Assembly (NCBI GenBank): GCA_028565635.1
Contig: JAOXYB010061835.1
Location: 1 to 10,605 of the forward strand
Reading direction: 5' to 3'
Length of the DNA stretch: 10,605 bases
Source: Phoronis ovalis
Lineage: Eukaryota; Phoronida; Phoronidae
Positions 1 to 9,489 of the stretch are shown piece by piece; the stretch's first letter is position 1; each line of letters opens with the position of its first letter. The position numbers and the translations under genes are program-made. Under the pieces are notes generated by a model that was given only the letters and a program-made list of their open reading frames with translations, was not told the DNA's origin and did no database searches.

Positions 1-1123
1 CTTGGATTAAGCGGCCATTTTGAATAATTTGGGGTTATCGCAATAACAAAAATTGCTTACAATGTGAAATTCTACGTTTGTGCCAACTTTCGTTATGCTG
101 TGGTAAAAAAATAATTCTGGCTATCAACGGGTTAATACATATCTACACATTATGCTGCTATCTGCTTTTACATGGCCAAATAAGTCACCCAACCGTCCCA
201 GTTAATGTCTTAATTGAACTCATCGCCTGGTATTGTGCTATACAGGCATGGGGAGACCGCAGGAAATATCAGATTATCCGGTTTGGCCCCTAAAATTTTC
301 GGTTGCCGGATGTCAGTGTCAGACAGTTTACACTATCTTTCGAAGTCACCAAAAAAAATCGGATAACAATCGGATATTGAACTTCCATGCAAAAATAATC
401 TCAAGAACATGGTTGTAATGCTGGTATCTCAATTATCACCCGGTAGTCCATGTAGATTATCAAATTGTGGGTGTAACTGCTATAACCCCTAATTACTGTA
501 GTTAAATTTAAAAATATTGCGCGATTTACTTACAAATAAGTGTTCAAAAATATACCAGATACATTGAAAAATCCACATATATTTGAATTATGAAAGTGCA
601 GTGTACTCCATCAAATATCTCGTTTTAAATACATGCTTAGTTCTGTCCTCTTAAACAAGCATGGTTTCGGTATTGACTGCCCACCAGATATTTTGTTTGC
701 GCCATTTAAATACATAAAAAAGAAAAACATTTGCGAGATTTTTGCAGTGCTTATAGCCATCTTGCAACGGACGCTCTCTTTGTTTATATCGATTACTGCC
801 ACGAGGGGTGAAAAGTTACATCCCGTTTTTACGAGAATGAAGACATGAGGCAGCATTTAATTATTCTCCTGACCGCTTTGTTTTTAAAATAAATTCAATT
901 TTATTTCATTTTCTACCACTTAAATACATAAACGTAATCTAAGCCGCAATTTGTTATTCCCTGTTTAGGCACTGTTTCCTGGGCCCTTCCTGCTAAACGG
1001 AAGAGTTTATTATAACTATTTTCAGCTTATAATGAAGACAAAGGCACTTAGACAGAATTTTTAAGGTAGACAATTTATTTATTAATAACATTAGCTGGCT
1101 ATGGCATATGCTGTAAAATAATA
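1..1123. other. no gene recognised
   Basis: AT-rich sequence. Open frames of 60-80 codons occur on both strands (for example 633-848 plus and 611-856 minus) but overlap each other and show no domain, splice or composition support. No zinc-finger exon of a nuclear receptor was seen. Confidence 0.55.
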
Positions 1124-1188
1124 GTCCCAGGTCCCATTAAGTCTATCACTGGGATAATAATTTTCGTCCTTGGTCCCATCATCTCTAT
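1124..1188. repeat. short direct repeat, 42-bp period
   Basis: GTCCCAGGTCCCATTAAGTC at 1124 and GTCCTTGGTCCCATCATCTC at 1166 match at 18 of 23 positions when read through CTAT. Two copies only, of unknown origin. Confidence 0.45.
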
Positions 1189-1374
1189 GTCGCGCAGAGA
1201 ATCAAAACAATATTAGGTAGGGTTCGACAATCTTTTCCAAACTTTTATCTCAATATCCTGGGTTTACGGTCGAACTGGATTGCTTGAATCAAAAAAAAAC
1301 AAACTTTGCACGTCCGAGGGAAACAAATATCATTTTAACACTAACAGTTCAAGTCAAAAGTGTTGGACATCTGG

Positions 1375-1487
1375 TGGATATCCATATCTCTTACAAAGGA
1401 TAAAAAGACCCTGATAGTTAGTCTATTAAGAAGGATAAAAAAGTCCCCACTGGATATCCATATCTGTTATGAAGGATAAAATAGTCC
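1375..1487. repeat. short tandem repeat, about 36-40 bp, three copies
   Basis: AAGGATAAAAAAGTCC-like cores occur at about 1395, 1431 and 1471. The outer two are preceded by the identical block TGGATATCCATATCT (1375-1389 and 1451-1465, 76 bp apart). The middle copy has lost most of that block. TGGATATCCA is itself a 10-bp palindrome. There is no coding function. Confidence 0.7.
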
Positions 1488-2932
1488 TTTTTGGGACTTA
1501 TGAGCTCAAATTTTATATCCTGTTTTCCAGACCAAAATTCTGTTTTTGCTTTAATTTTGAGATGGGGCATTTTTTCAATAAGTAGAAGAGAACGCAATTA
1601 TCCATTCATTTACAAGATGTCTAGCAACTACCAAACAATCATTGCAGTCTTCCATCACTTCGCTATGCATGCAAGATTGACAAGCTACGTATTTGGACTT
1701 TGTTTAATAAAAAAAAAATTATTTTTAATATTTCTAAACTGTTGTAATATAGGACATGCACAGTTCATTGAAACAATACAGAACTTATGTAGTTTTAATT
1801 AAAACGAAGCGAATTTTCCTCTACCTGTACAAATGTAAGTATTACCTGTTACTGTGACAAACTTGTATGTTATTGCATGTTAGTTACGTTTATTGTTAGT
1901 ACTGATTATACCTACGGGTTATAAATTTCAATAAACTTATAATTATATTAATATGCTTAATTTTATAGCATCACATCTTCTTACACAGCCAAGCAAACTG
2001 TTTAAATTGATCCTGTGTATGTCTTCATGGTACTCACCACTTTGTTTTAAAATATACTTTATTTTGTTCGACGACATTTAAATATTTAGTAAATGCCTCA
2101 ATTTATAAGTGAAGGTAAAGATACAACATAGCATTTAATCATAGCCACCACTTTGTTTTATTCTCACGCTCTTCATTTCAAAATTTTGTTATTACCAAAG
2201 TTAATTGAAACTGTAGAACAATTACTTTTTTATGCAGGTCTACTTTTTCGATTTCAGTAGCATAGCTGTTCAGATTTTGCTTAAGCTTCATTTTTGTCAC
2301 GTAATTTATGAGTGTCAGGTAATACATAAGAAATATTCTGATTCTTAGAAAAGCCTAATCAGTTACTGTCAGCTGATGACTGAACTTAGTATTGGTACTG
2401 TGTTTACGATTAATTGTGCAAACACTGTTATTAAAATAAACATAGCTGGAAAACTAAGAAAATGATTGTGCAGAGACATTTACTTGACTGTATATATAGT
2501 CCAATCAATGCAGACATGTAATACTCAGGTTTTATGGGACCCAGTTAACATTTGTTGTTGTGGCATTTTAATAAAAAGTTTGTTGTTTTTTATATTAGAA
2601 ATTAGAAATTTGGTGTAGATATAGTTTTTAGTAATCTACTTAAAATATCATCTGGACTGTTAACGGATACTTTTTGATTTTTAAAGTTTTTCAACTCAAA
2701 AACAGTTTCTTTATAAGCTTTTTATTAAGGTTTTTTGTTGTGACTTATAATTTTTAAGTATTTAAAGTCAAAAACTTTTTTCCAATATATATACTTGTCT
2801 GTAAATAATATATGCTTCATAATAAGTCGAACGTTTTCTGTTCAGCAGATTTAATTATACTGGAAATGGACCCTGTGATTCTTGCAGGTTTGGTCCTCAT
2901 AAAGATTCTAGTAGGCCACATAATGTTAGTGT
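1488..2932. other. no gene recognised; AT-rich
   Basis: A 103-codon frame (1491-1802) has no recognisable motif, and its Lys run comes from an A-tract at about 1710. An AATAAA at 1931 follows T- and G-rich sequence and could be a polyadenylation signal of some upstream gene, but no coding part supports that. A loose match, GCATTTAAT followed about 10 bases later by CACTTTGTTTTA (2131-2160), resembles 853-885 and 2031-2050. It is probably a decayed dispersed repeat. Confidence 0.5.
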
Positions 2933-3034
2933 CTGGGTTAAATGCTGTGATTGGAATTAGTGTATGATGTGCACACATCACAATTAGTGTCCGAGGATTG
3001 GAATTATCTGGGTTAAATGCTAGGAATTGTCACT
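2933..3034. repeat. direct repeat pair flanking a small palindrome
   Basis: CTGGGTTAAATGCT occurs exactly at 2933-2946 and 3008-3021, 75 bp apart. GATTGGAATTA also occurs twice (2949 and 2996), as does AATTAGTGT. Between them TGATGTG-CA-CACATCA (2965-2980) is a perfect 7-bp inverted repeat. This may be a small local duplication or the remnant of an insertion. It lies just upstream of the candidate exon at 3024. Confidence 0.5.
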
Positions 3035-3119
3035 GAAAAAGTACTTAATGTATAAATACGCAGCGGGCACGGAACGTACAATGTCGACAGTACAAATATA
3101 TCTACCTGTATGTCGCAAC
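3024..3119 (+). CDS. possible additional upstream exon of the same gene (hinge or start of LBD)
   Basis: A GTAAGTAA donor-like sequence follows CGCAAC at 3119. The frame upstream of it is open back to an in-frame TAG at 3021-3023, which could itself be the acceptor AG. The frame ends in phase 0, as the next exon at 3364 needs, and would leave an intron of 244 bp. The stretch is more GC-rich than its surroundings (GCAGCGGGCACGGAACG). The 32 codons read ELSLKKYLMYKYAAGTERT and on to YLPVCRN. I do not recognise this peptide, and the proposed acceptor lacks a good pyrimidine tract. A start at the ATG of 3048 is also possible. It may be chance. Confidence 0.22.
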
Positions 3120-3363
3120 GTAAGTAATCTATCGGTCACGGTTACACCCCAACTGATGTTTGCACCTAGACAGAGTAGTGGTGTGAAAAATCCACTCCAT
3201 TCTTTTAGTAGTATAGATAATATCATATATTATATGCAAGTTCCAACAAGTTGTAGCATTCAAAAGTATTACTAATTTGCTTGTATTTTTGAGTTTGGTG
3301 ATATCAAATGAATCATTAACTAATTTTTATTATTTAATGTACGGTATTGATTTTAATTTTTAG

Positions 3364-3484
3364 AGTGTGTCAAAGAAACTGCTTGTTTCAAATGATGACA
3401 GTTCCGATATGGTTTGGCAGTCGATGATGGCTAATTTTACATACGATTCCAAATGTGTGATTTCATTTGCTAAGAAAGTGCCAG
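3364..3484 (+). CDS. internal exon, nuclear receptor ligand-binding domain (helix 3 region)
   Basis: This 121-nt exon would encode the start of a nuclear receptor ligand-binding domain (LBD), the part of these transcription factors that holds a lipophilic ligand and contacts coactivators. The 3' splice site is TTTTAATTTTTAG before 3364 and the donor is CCAG|GTATTT at 3484/3485. In the frame starting AGT it is open for 40 codons. An in-frame TAG lies within the acceptor, and an in-frame TGA follows 10 bases after the donor, so the frame is open only across the predicted exon. The peptide has an acidic-Ser stretch (NDDSSD, about residues 10-15), then MVWQ, then CVISFAKKVP at the end. FAKxxPGF is the conserved end of LBD helix 3. 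The first Lys (residue 37) aligns with the coactivator charge-clamp Lys of VDR and PPAR. It enters phase 0 and leaves phase 1. The family looks like NR1, but the subgroup is unresolved. The DNA-binding domain was not found upstream. Confidence 0.8.
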
Positions 3485-3617
3485 GTATTTCTTGAATATT
3501 TTCATGTTGCTACTGTCATGCAAACGAATGCTATCAGAGTTCACATTTTAAAACTTCTTAAAGTTCACTATCATTTTGTTATGCCCATCCGCACAGTGGC
3601 TTGGCATATAATTATAG

Positions 3618-5700
3618 GCTATGCGTCATTGTCATCGTCGTTGTCCGTAGTATTTTCTTTTTCTCTGTAACAGCTTCAGTTTTTACCCGATCAGCTTCAT
3701 ATTCGGAGCAGGGTAAATGCAGGTTAAAATGCAGTTCGGTTTTAATTTGGTCTTGATTCCTTTCAAAATGGCCGACTAGTTGCCATGTTTGTTCACGAAA
3801 GGGCACTTGACTTTGCATCCATTGTGGGTAAGACTAGGCGGTTCGAAGATGAATTCACGAAGGCCATAGGCTGGTGGGCATAATAGGCTAGGTGACCTTG
3901 TGGGTAAAATGCCGATCTGAATCTTCGACATTGTGCGTAAGACCTTACTCTTGCAATAAGTGCCTGGATTTTTATCCAGTTAGCTTCGTATTCCATCCAG
4001 GGGAAATACAGGTCAAAGTACAAATGTGATAAATTTTTTACGTGGATAACTTCCAAGATTGCCGACTGGCAGCCATGTTTGTTGTTCAATTCAGGTATAA
4101 TTTTGACTCAGATTATTTCCAATATGGTTAACTAGCAGCCATGTTTGTTCCCGAGAGGCACATCACGTTGTGTTGCATACCAAAAAGACAAAGCATTGAC
4201 TATACGATACTGGGCTAGGTGACATTTTAAAATATCCTTGAGAAGTGGATCAAATGATAATTTTTAAGTGTTGAGTAGGCAATTTGAAAGTAGATTCAAG
4301 AAGGTCCTAGTTTGGCTGGTGTAATAGGCTGTTACATTTTAAAATGACCTTGAGAAGTAGGTCAAATACCGAACTGAATCTTTCGTATGTAACCGTTTCT
4401 TTGTCTTGCAATAACAGCTATAGCTTTTGTCAGATCATCTTCATATTTGGTTTAGGGTAAGTACAGGTAAAAGCACAGGTCGACTATAATTTTGACTATG
4501 ATTACTTCCAACATGGCTGACTGGCAGTCATGTTTCTTCCTTAGGGGGCACATCATGTTACAACCATTTCGGAAAGACAAAGGGTTGACTGGACAATTTG
4601 AAGTTGGATTCACGAAGGCATAGGTTTAAAATGAGCCTGAGAAGTATGTCAAATGCCGATACGAATCTTTGACATTTTTGGGTGTGTGAAAAACTTTCTT
4701 TGGCTTGCAATAACTTCAATTTTTATCTGATCAGCTTTATGCTTGGTACAGGGTAAATACACATCAAAGTGCAGGTCGGCTGTAATTTTGACCTGATAGC
4801 CAAGATGGCAATGCTGGTGGCCATGTTTGTTCTTGAGATGTTGGATCACTATAACAGCTTAAGTTTTTATCCAATCTGCCTCATATTCAGGGAAGTAAAG
4901 GTCAAAGTACAGGACAGGTGTAATTGTGACCTGGATTACTTTCAATATGTCCGACAGGCGGCTGTGTTTGTTCCAGAGATGGCACGTCATGTTGTGCCCA
5001 TTTTGAGACGAAGCTTTGACTTGACGATTCAAAGATGGATACATGAAGGCCATAGGTTGGTGTGTGTATTGGACTAGGTGACATTATAAAATGACCTTGA
5101 GAAGTAGGTCAAATGCCGATATGAATCTTCAACATTTTTTGTTGTGGATAACACTTTCTTTGTCTCGCAATAACTGCTTCACTTTTTATTCGATCAACTT
5201 TATATTCGGTACAGTGTAAATACTGGTCAAAATATAGGTTGTTTAAGATTTAACCTAGATCACTTTCAAAATGGCCGACTGCAGGCCATGTTTATTTCCA
5301 AGAGGGCCCGTCATATTGCGCCTATAAAAGACAGTGTTGACTTGACGATTCGAAGATGGATACATGAAGGCCATAAGTTGATGTGCATATTGGGCTAGGA
5401 GACATTTTAAAGTGACCTTAAGAAGTAGATCAAATGCCGATACGAATCTTTCACAATTTTTGTTCTGGTTAACAATTTCATTGTCTCAAAAAATCTTTTT
5501 CACTCATCGGATCAGCTTCTTATTCGGTTAAGGGTAAATACAGGTCAAAGTACAAGTCAATTATAAGTTCAGCCTGTATCACTTCCCTTTGTTCTCGCAT
5601 TTGTACATCACAGAAGCGGCTTCAGTATCCGATGAGCTTCATATTTATAAATCTAGAGGTGGGCTGATGTTAATAGTAAGGTGGTATTTTAGAATGACCT
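3618..5700. repeat. diverged tandem repeat array, units about 300-320 bp (intronic)
   Basis: A recurring unit runs in order: CTTTGTCTCGCAATAAC, GCTTCAGTTTTTATCTGATC, AGCTTCATATTCGG, GGGTAAATACAGGTCAAAGT, a TTTTGACC block, ACTTCCAATATGGCCGACTG, GCAGCCATGTTTGTTC, GAGGGCACATCATGTTG, TTGACTTGACGATTCGAAG, CACGAAGGCCATAGGTTGG, and TGACCTTGAGAAGTAGGTCA. The cue GCTTCAGTTTTTAT recurs near 3672, 3965 (degenerate), 4415, 4713, 4857, 5176 and 5490. Most spacings are about 290-320, with one short unit of about 140 (4713-4857) and an extra ATGGCCGACT block near 4120. Copies are clearly diverged, some with internal deletions, and the last (after 5479) decays. The long minus-strand frames across the array are repeat artefacts. 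No transposase or reverse transcriptase is visible, so this is a satellite-like or non-autonomous family. Confidence 0.88.
5092..5111. promoter_or_regulatory. everted half-site pair (ER8) inside an array unit
   Basis: TGACCT, eight bases, then AGGTCA. The same arrangement is exact at 4345-4364 and present with changes at 5413-5432 and 6778-6797, so it belongs to the repeat consensus. ER8 is a known nuclear receptor site geometry, but use here is speculative. Confidence 0.22.
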
Positions 5701-6099
5701 TTGGTCAATTTCATCTGAAAATTTTATATTTTCCCGCAGTTGTCAAATTTTCTGTGTTTTTCAAGTAACTATAGTGGGACAGGTGATAACCATCTTTATT
5801 TCTGAACTAAAAGAATAATATATTAAAGTACTTGAGATAGACACATAAAAGTAGTACAGACTTGAAAAGCTAATACTCTTATAATGAAATTTCATAACAT
5901 GACCTGATAAGTAGACACTTGTTGGGAATTTGTTTTTTTCGAGTTTCCATATTCAAGCAAATACATCAAAGACTTCTGTCCTGACATGTGATCTTTACAT
6001 TTGTGTACAGAACTGTGTCACTCTCAGTTTGAGTGTGGCTGACTTGTTTGTGTGTGTTGTTTATTGTAGTTATGTGCTGAATGATCTTGTTATTTGTAG

Positions 6100-6252
6100 G
6101 CTTTCGAGACATTGTTATGGATGATAAAGAGGTGCTGGTACAAATGTGTATATATCAGCTTGTGTTGTGTGTACATTCTCAGTATTATAATTTAATTACC
6201 AAAGAATATGCTTACTTCGGTTACACTAATGCAGAGGAACACATTATAATAA
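6100..6252 (+). CDS. internal exon, nuclear receptor ligand-binding domain (helix 3-5 signature)
   Basis: This 153-nt exon follows the acceptor CTTGTTATTTGTAG and ends at the donor ATAA|GTAAGC. The phase-1 G from the previous exon plus GC gives Gly, completing PGF at the junction. The exon then reads FRDIVMDDKEVLVQMC. This is the LBD signature position F-x-x-L-x-x-x-D-Q-x-x-L-L-K of helices 3-5, with Ile for Leu, Lys for the usual Gln, and LVQ for LLK. The hydrophobic helix QLVLCV follows, then a Tyr-rich stretch (QYYN, EYAYFGY) where receptors have the helix 5/beta-turn region, and EEHIII at the end. From the helix 3 Lys to the Q of LVQ is 18 residues, the same spacing as between the two corresponding lysines in PPAR gamma and VDR. 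It leaves phase 1. Reading past the donor continues open to a TAG at 6306-6308, so the exact 3' end rests on the donor match and on phase agreement with the next exon. Confidence 0.82.
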
Positions 6253-7968
6253 GTAAGCAGATATTTCATATTTCCATACTAGAGTCCCCACGGACGCTTA
6301 CAGTTTAGTTTACGTTTATGGGTATATCCGTCAGTCTCTATGAAGATACTGCAAGAGTACCTCTCGACGGATTTATTTCATATTTAATACTTACACGAGG
6401 TGCCAATATGGTCAGAATGCTTGTTGAATGAGTTTAAATCTGACCCTAACAATCCTATTTATTTCATTGGCCCAATTTTTCCTTTTTATGTCCGTCTCAT
6501 ATAGTGAAATGGGAATATAGTCACCCTGTATGCATCGTCATTGTGCATAACACTTTCTTTGTCTCGCAATAACAGCTTCAGTTTTTATCTGATCAGCTTC
6601 GTATTCAGTATACAGTAAGTACAAGACAAGGAGCAGGTCAGATTACTTCTAATATTACTGTGAGGGCACATCATGTTGCACCACCTTCCAGCAACAAAGC
6701 ATTGACATGATGATTCGAATGTGGTTTCACGAAGGCCATAGGTTGGTGGGCATATTAGGCTAAGTGACATTCTAAAATAACCTTGAGAAGTAGGTCAAAT
6801 GCCAATCTGAATATTCAGCATTTTTTTGTTGTGCATAACACTTGTTTCACAATAATCAACTTCATATTCAGTACAGGGTGAATACAGGTCAAAATACAGG
6901 TTGGTTATATTTTTGACCTAGATCACTTCCAAGATAGCTGACTGATATGTTTGTTCTCGAGTCTGTATGTCGTAATAACAGCTGCAGTTTTTATCTGATC
7001 AGCTTCATATTCAGTACAGAGTAAGTACAGATATAATTTTGACCCAGATTACTTCCAATATGGCCGACAAGCAGCCATATTTGTTCAATAAGGATAGGCA
7101 AACCTTTGACTGGGGAATTCAAGGTGAATAGCTTGCGAATTGGTGAGCACATTAGGCTAGGTGTCATTTTAGAATGATCTTGACAAATCAGTCAAATGTT
7201 TTTCAGAATCTTTGACATTTTTTGTTGTGCGTAAAACTTTCTGTGGCTCGCAATTACTGCTTCAGTTTTTATCAGCTCAGCTTCATATTCAGTACGATAA
7301 ATACAAGTCAGAGTATAGGTCGGTTATAATTTTGACTTACTTCCAATATGGCCGGCTGGCTGCTATGTTTGTTCCCGAGAGAAGTTGTCACATTGTCAGC
7401 TGTGGAGAATTTACAACTGTGAATTGTGAAACAACAATTCTCCTAAAATTGATATTTTTGAAAATTCTAAAATTTTAAATCATGTTAGGTATGATATCAC
7501 TTGCGCTGATAAAAAGTGTTTCAATATTTTTCCACTAAAACATTTAAAATAGTACTATTTTCAGGGTGACATGAGATATAGTTTACAGTCTCAAATTAAA
7601 CACTACTAATATTATAATCAATAGTGTGCCCTGCTGGTAAACTTGCATGGCACCAAAAGGTGGCTTATGTAAGTGCATGAAAATTATTTTGCATCTAAGG
7701 TGATAATTGCCTGGTTAATTGGTTAATTTACTAGACACTGCATTCCATTCTAGGTATATATAACAATTGACTGCTGTGATTACCTTGAAATAAAATTAAT
7801 TTGAACCCTGAAAATTTGGTATCAAATCAACAAATATTTACTTAATCCTTGCTTATTTGTCAGCCATCTTAGCAATTAGTCTTGACTGAGGTATGAGTGA
7901 ACTATAGTTGTGACTGAACAGATCACACTATGTAGTTAACTGTATGAAAAAGGTGATTTGTTTTTCAG
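6253..7968 (+). other. intron between LBD exons 2 and 3 (phase 1)
   Basis: Inferred from the GT at 6253-6254 and the AG at 7967-7968. It is 1.7 kb long. The first 280 bases hold no feature I recognise. 6533-7395 holds a second array of the repeat family found in the preceding intron. 7396-7968 is plain AT-rich sequence ending in the T-rich acceptor tract. Confidence 0.72.
6533..7395. repeat. second array of the same repeat family (intronic)
   Basis: The same unit as in the 3618-5700 array reappears in the same orientation. Starts can be placed near 6535 (GTGCATAACACTTTCTTTG, then GCTTCAGTTTTTATCTGATC), 6835 (short, about 130 bp), 6966 and 7246. The last copy runs through ACTTCCAATATGGCCGGCTG and TGTTTGTTCCCGAGAG, then stops at about 7395. 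Several units lack the middle section. The array is separated from the first by LBD exon 2 and about 830 bp of unrelated sequence, so either one array was split or the family inserted twice. Confidence 0.85.
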
Positions 7969-8091
7969 GAAATTTTCCAGAATTTGAAATTTTACCATCA
8001 CATTTCGCGCAACTTGGGGAAATGGTGCAAAGTTTACAAATATTACGTACAGAACTGGCCTTAATATGTGTGCTGCAGTTGACTTTGACAG
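7969..8091 (+). CDS. internal exon, nuclear receptor ligand-binding domain (helix 6-8 region)
   Basis: This 123-nt exon lies between the strong acceptor GTGATTTGTTTTTCAG and the donor GACAG|GTATAA. The A left by the previous exon joins GA to give Arg, then NFPEFEILPSHFAQLGEMV, then SLQILRTELALICVLQLTLT. The second half has the helix 7-8 pattern of nuclear receptors, in which a Leu-x-Leu precedes (T/D)E(L)AL and a run of aliphatic residues. PPARs have a similar Arg, Phe, Pro, Phe-Ala spacing before it. It ends with a single G (phase 1), just where receptors usually have Asp-Arg before helix 9, so an Asp codon split as G|AT is plausible. That next exon, which should start helix 9, was not found in the remaining 2.5 kb. 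Intron sequence beyond the donor stays open to 8136 but loses the family resemblance. Confidence 0.8.
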
Positions 8092-9071
8092 GTATAAAGA
8101 ATTGTATATTTTTAATATTTGTATTATTAATCCCATAATGAATTTAGAAATCTGTGTATGATAATTTTGGGGAAAAAATAAGTTTCTTCAAGAAACCTAA
8201 AGAAAAATGAAGATGGCTACACCACCTAATGCAAAATGCCCAGTTTTTCATGAAAAATGTTTTAAAATGCGGAAGGATATTTAACATATATAAAGAAACC
8301 TCACCAGATGTCATTGGAAACTGTTAGGAGTGTGACTGGAAGAACCATGTCAAAAACATGAAAAATTTGAAGAAACACTGTGATGTCTAAGAGGGATATC
8401 GCAGGTTTCAAAGTGGCATATAAAATTCTCTCTCAGTGACGTTAATGTTATGCAATTGTATTCTTTACTGTGGTTCCATTCTTATCAATTCAGTTTGCAT
8501 GTGTCAGAAAAGCTTAAATGACCATGACGTTTTTAGGTGACATCTGTTTCCATGCTAATTATCCATCCAAATTTATTAAACATTTTCTTGAAAAATGGAA
8601 TATTTGAAAAATTCAAAATATGCCATTCAATACCAGGTGGTTTTCTGTAGGTTTCGTAAAGTAAATCGTTTTTTTCCAAAGTTCTTGTAAAATTCCGATT
8701 ATTTGTTTATTATGGGACGAAGAGTAATTGTAATAAAACTTTATTTAAAAATGAAATGTGCACATTGAGTTTTGGTATTTATCATGTCCATAAAATGAGA
8801 TTGTTTTATCATAACTTATACTTGAATAACGTGATGACTAACTATGACCTACAATCTTATAGAAGGTATTGTTGGATATCGGCCATGTTAACTTGGAAAG
8901 TACTTGGCCATTTCAATAAGACTTGGATCAAAATGTTTCCTAGGTGGAATTATCAAAAACTCAATTGCCCCTCCCAGAAAGACTGTGTTTCTATTGATTT
9001 TAACAGAATGTGATAACACAAACCAGCTTTGAACAATCAGAATTGATTAGTGTACATATCTCATAATTAGG
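8092..9071. other. probable intron after LBD exon 3; nothing else seen
   Basis: I tested AG acceptors near 8409, 8529, 8650, 8872 and 8979 for a phase-1 continuation. Each gives a stop within a few codons or no helix 9 resemblance. A small palindrome, GTTTCTT-C-AAGAAAC, lies at 8182-8196. The 85-codon frame at 8756-9013 has no recognisable motif. Confidence 0.5.
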
Positions 9072-9255
9072 GTTGCTCTATAAGGGAGCAAGCCTATTGG
9101 TTTTGTACGATTTCTTTCTTCTTTTTTTTCTTTTTGTTTTTCCAATTTTCAGCAAGCTATATCTTGAAAGACGGTTACAGCTAAGAACTTGATACTTGAT
9201 GTGTGATATCCCTGGGGTAAGCCATTGGTGATCTTGAGGTCAAAGGGTTATTTGA

Positions 9256-9268
9256 AGGTCAAAGGTCA
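9256..9268 (+). promoter_or_regulatory. DR1 arrangement of nuclear receptor half-sites
   Basis: AGGTCAAAGGTCA is two AGGTCA half-sites with one base between, the textbook DR1 bound by RXR heterodimers (including PPAR), HNF4 and COUP-TF. It lies in a repeat copy, so it may be incidental. Nothing shows occupancy. Confidence 0.3.
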
Positions 9269-9489
9269 AATTTCAAAATGTTCTAAAATGATTATTGAGT
9301 TACAACTAAGTATTTTAGATGATCTTTGAGAATATTTCGGTACTAAAAGGCTTTATTTTTATATTTGGCATATTTTCAATTAATTTATTGATCTTCCAGT
9401 TTTCTCTAAGCTATATCTCGAAGTCTGTAACAGTTAAGGACATGATATTTGAGTTTTGACATTCCTAGGCTAGAGCATTGCTGACCTTT

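Larger units (their letters stand above)
3485..6099 (+). other. intron between LBD exons 1 and 2 (phase 1)
   Basis: Inferred from the GT at 3485-3486 and the AG at 6098-6099. The intron interrupts the conserved PGF motif after the first base of the Gly codon. Most of its 2.6 kb is a diverged tandem array (3618-5700). The remaining part, 5700-6099, is AT-rich, and I see nothing else in it beyond the acceptor region. Confidence 0.75.

Noticed and set aside
611-856. Opposed ORFs of 71 and 81 codons on both strands
   Set aside because: They overlap almost completely and neither shows a motif. Chance open frames are expected at this length.
1215-1235. GGTTCGACAATC considered as a tRNA T-loop
   Set aside because: No cloverleaf stems or acceptor stem can be formed around it.
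1491-1802. 103-codon plus-strand ORF, the longest in the window
   Set aside because: No recognisable domain, AT-driven composition, a Lys run from an A-tract, and no splice or regulatory support.
2846-2960. Cys-containing open frame after TTTTCTGTTCAG (CDSC, KCC), considered as a zinc-finger exon
   Set aside because: Cysteine spacing does not fit the nuclear receptor zinc finger, and the phase at the possible donor (2887) does not fit the exons downstream.
3612-5084. Overlapping minus-strand and plus-strand ORFs of 60-102 codons
   Set aside because: They fall within the diverged tandem array and repeat the same unit in different frames. No family match.
3618-7395. Regular repeats considered as a CRISPR array
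   Set aside because: Units are about 300 bp and diverged, with no short conserved repeat and unique spacers. The context is eukaryotic.
8756-9013. 85-codon ORF considered as the helix 9-12 exon
   Set aside because: No acceptor in the right phase, no Asp-Arg or helix 9-12 pattern, and no splice support.
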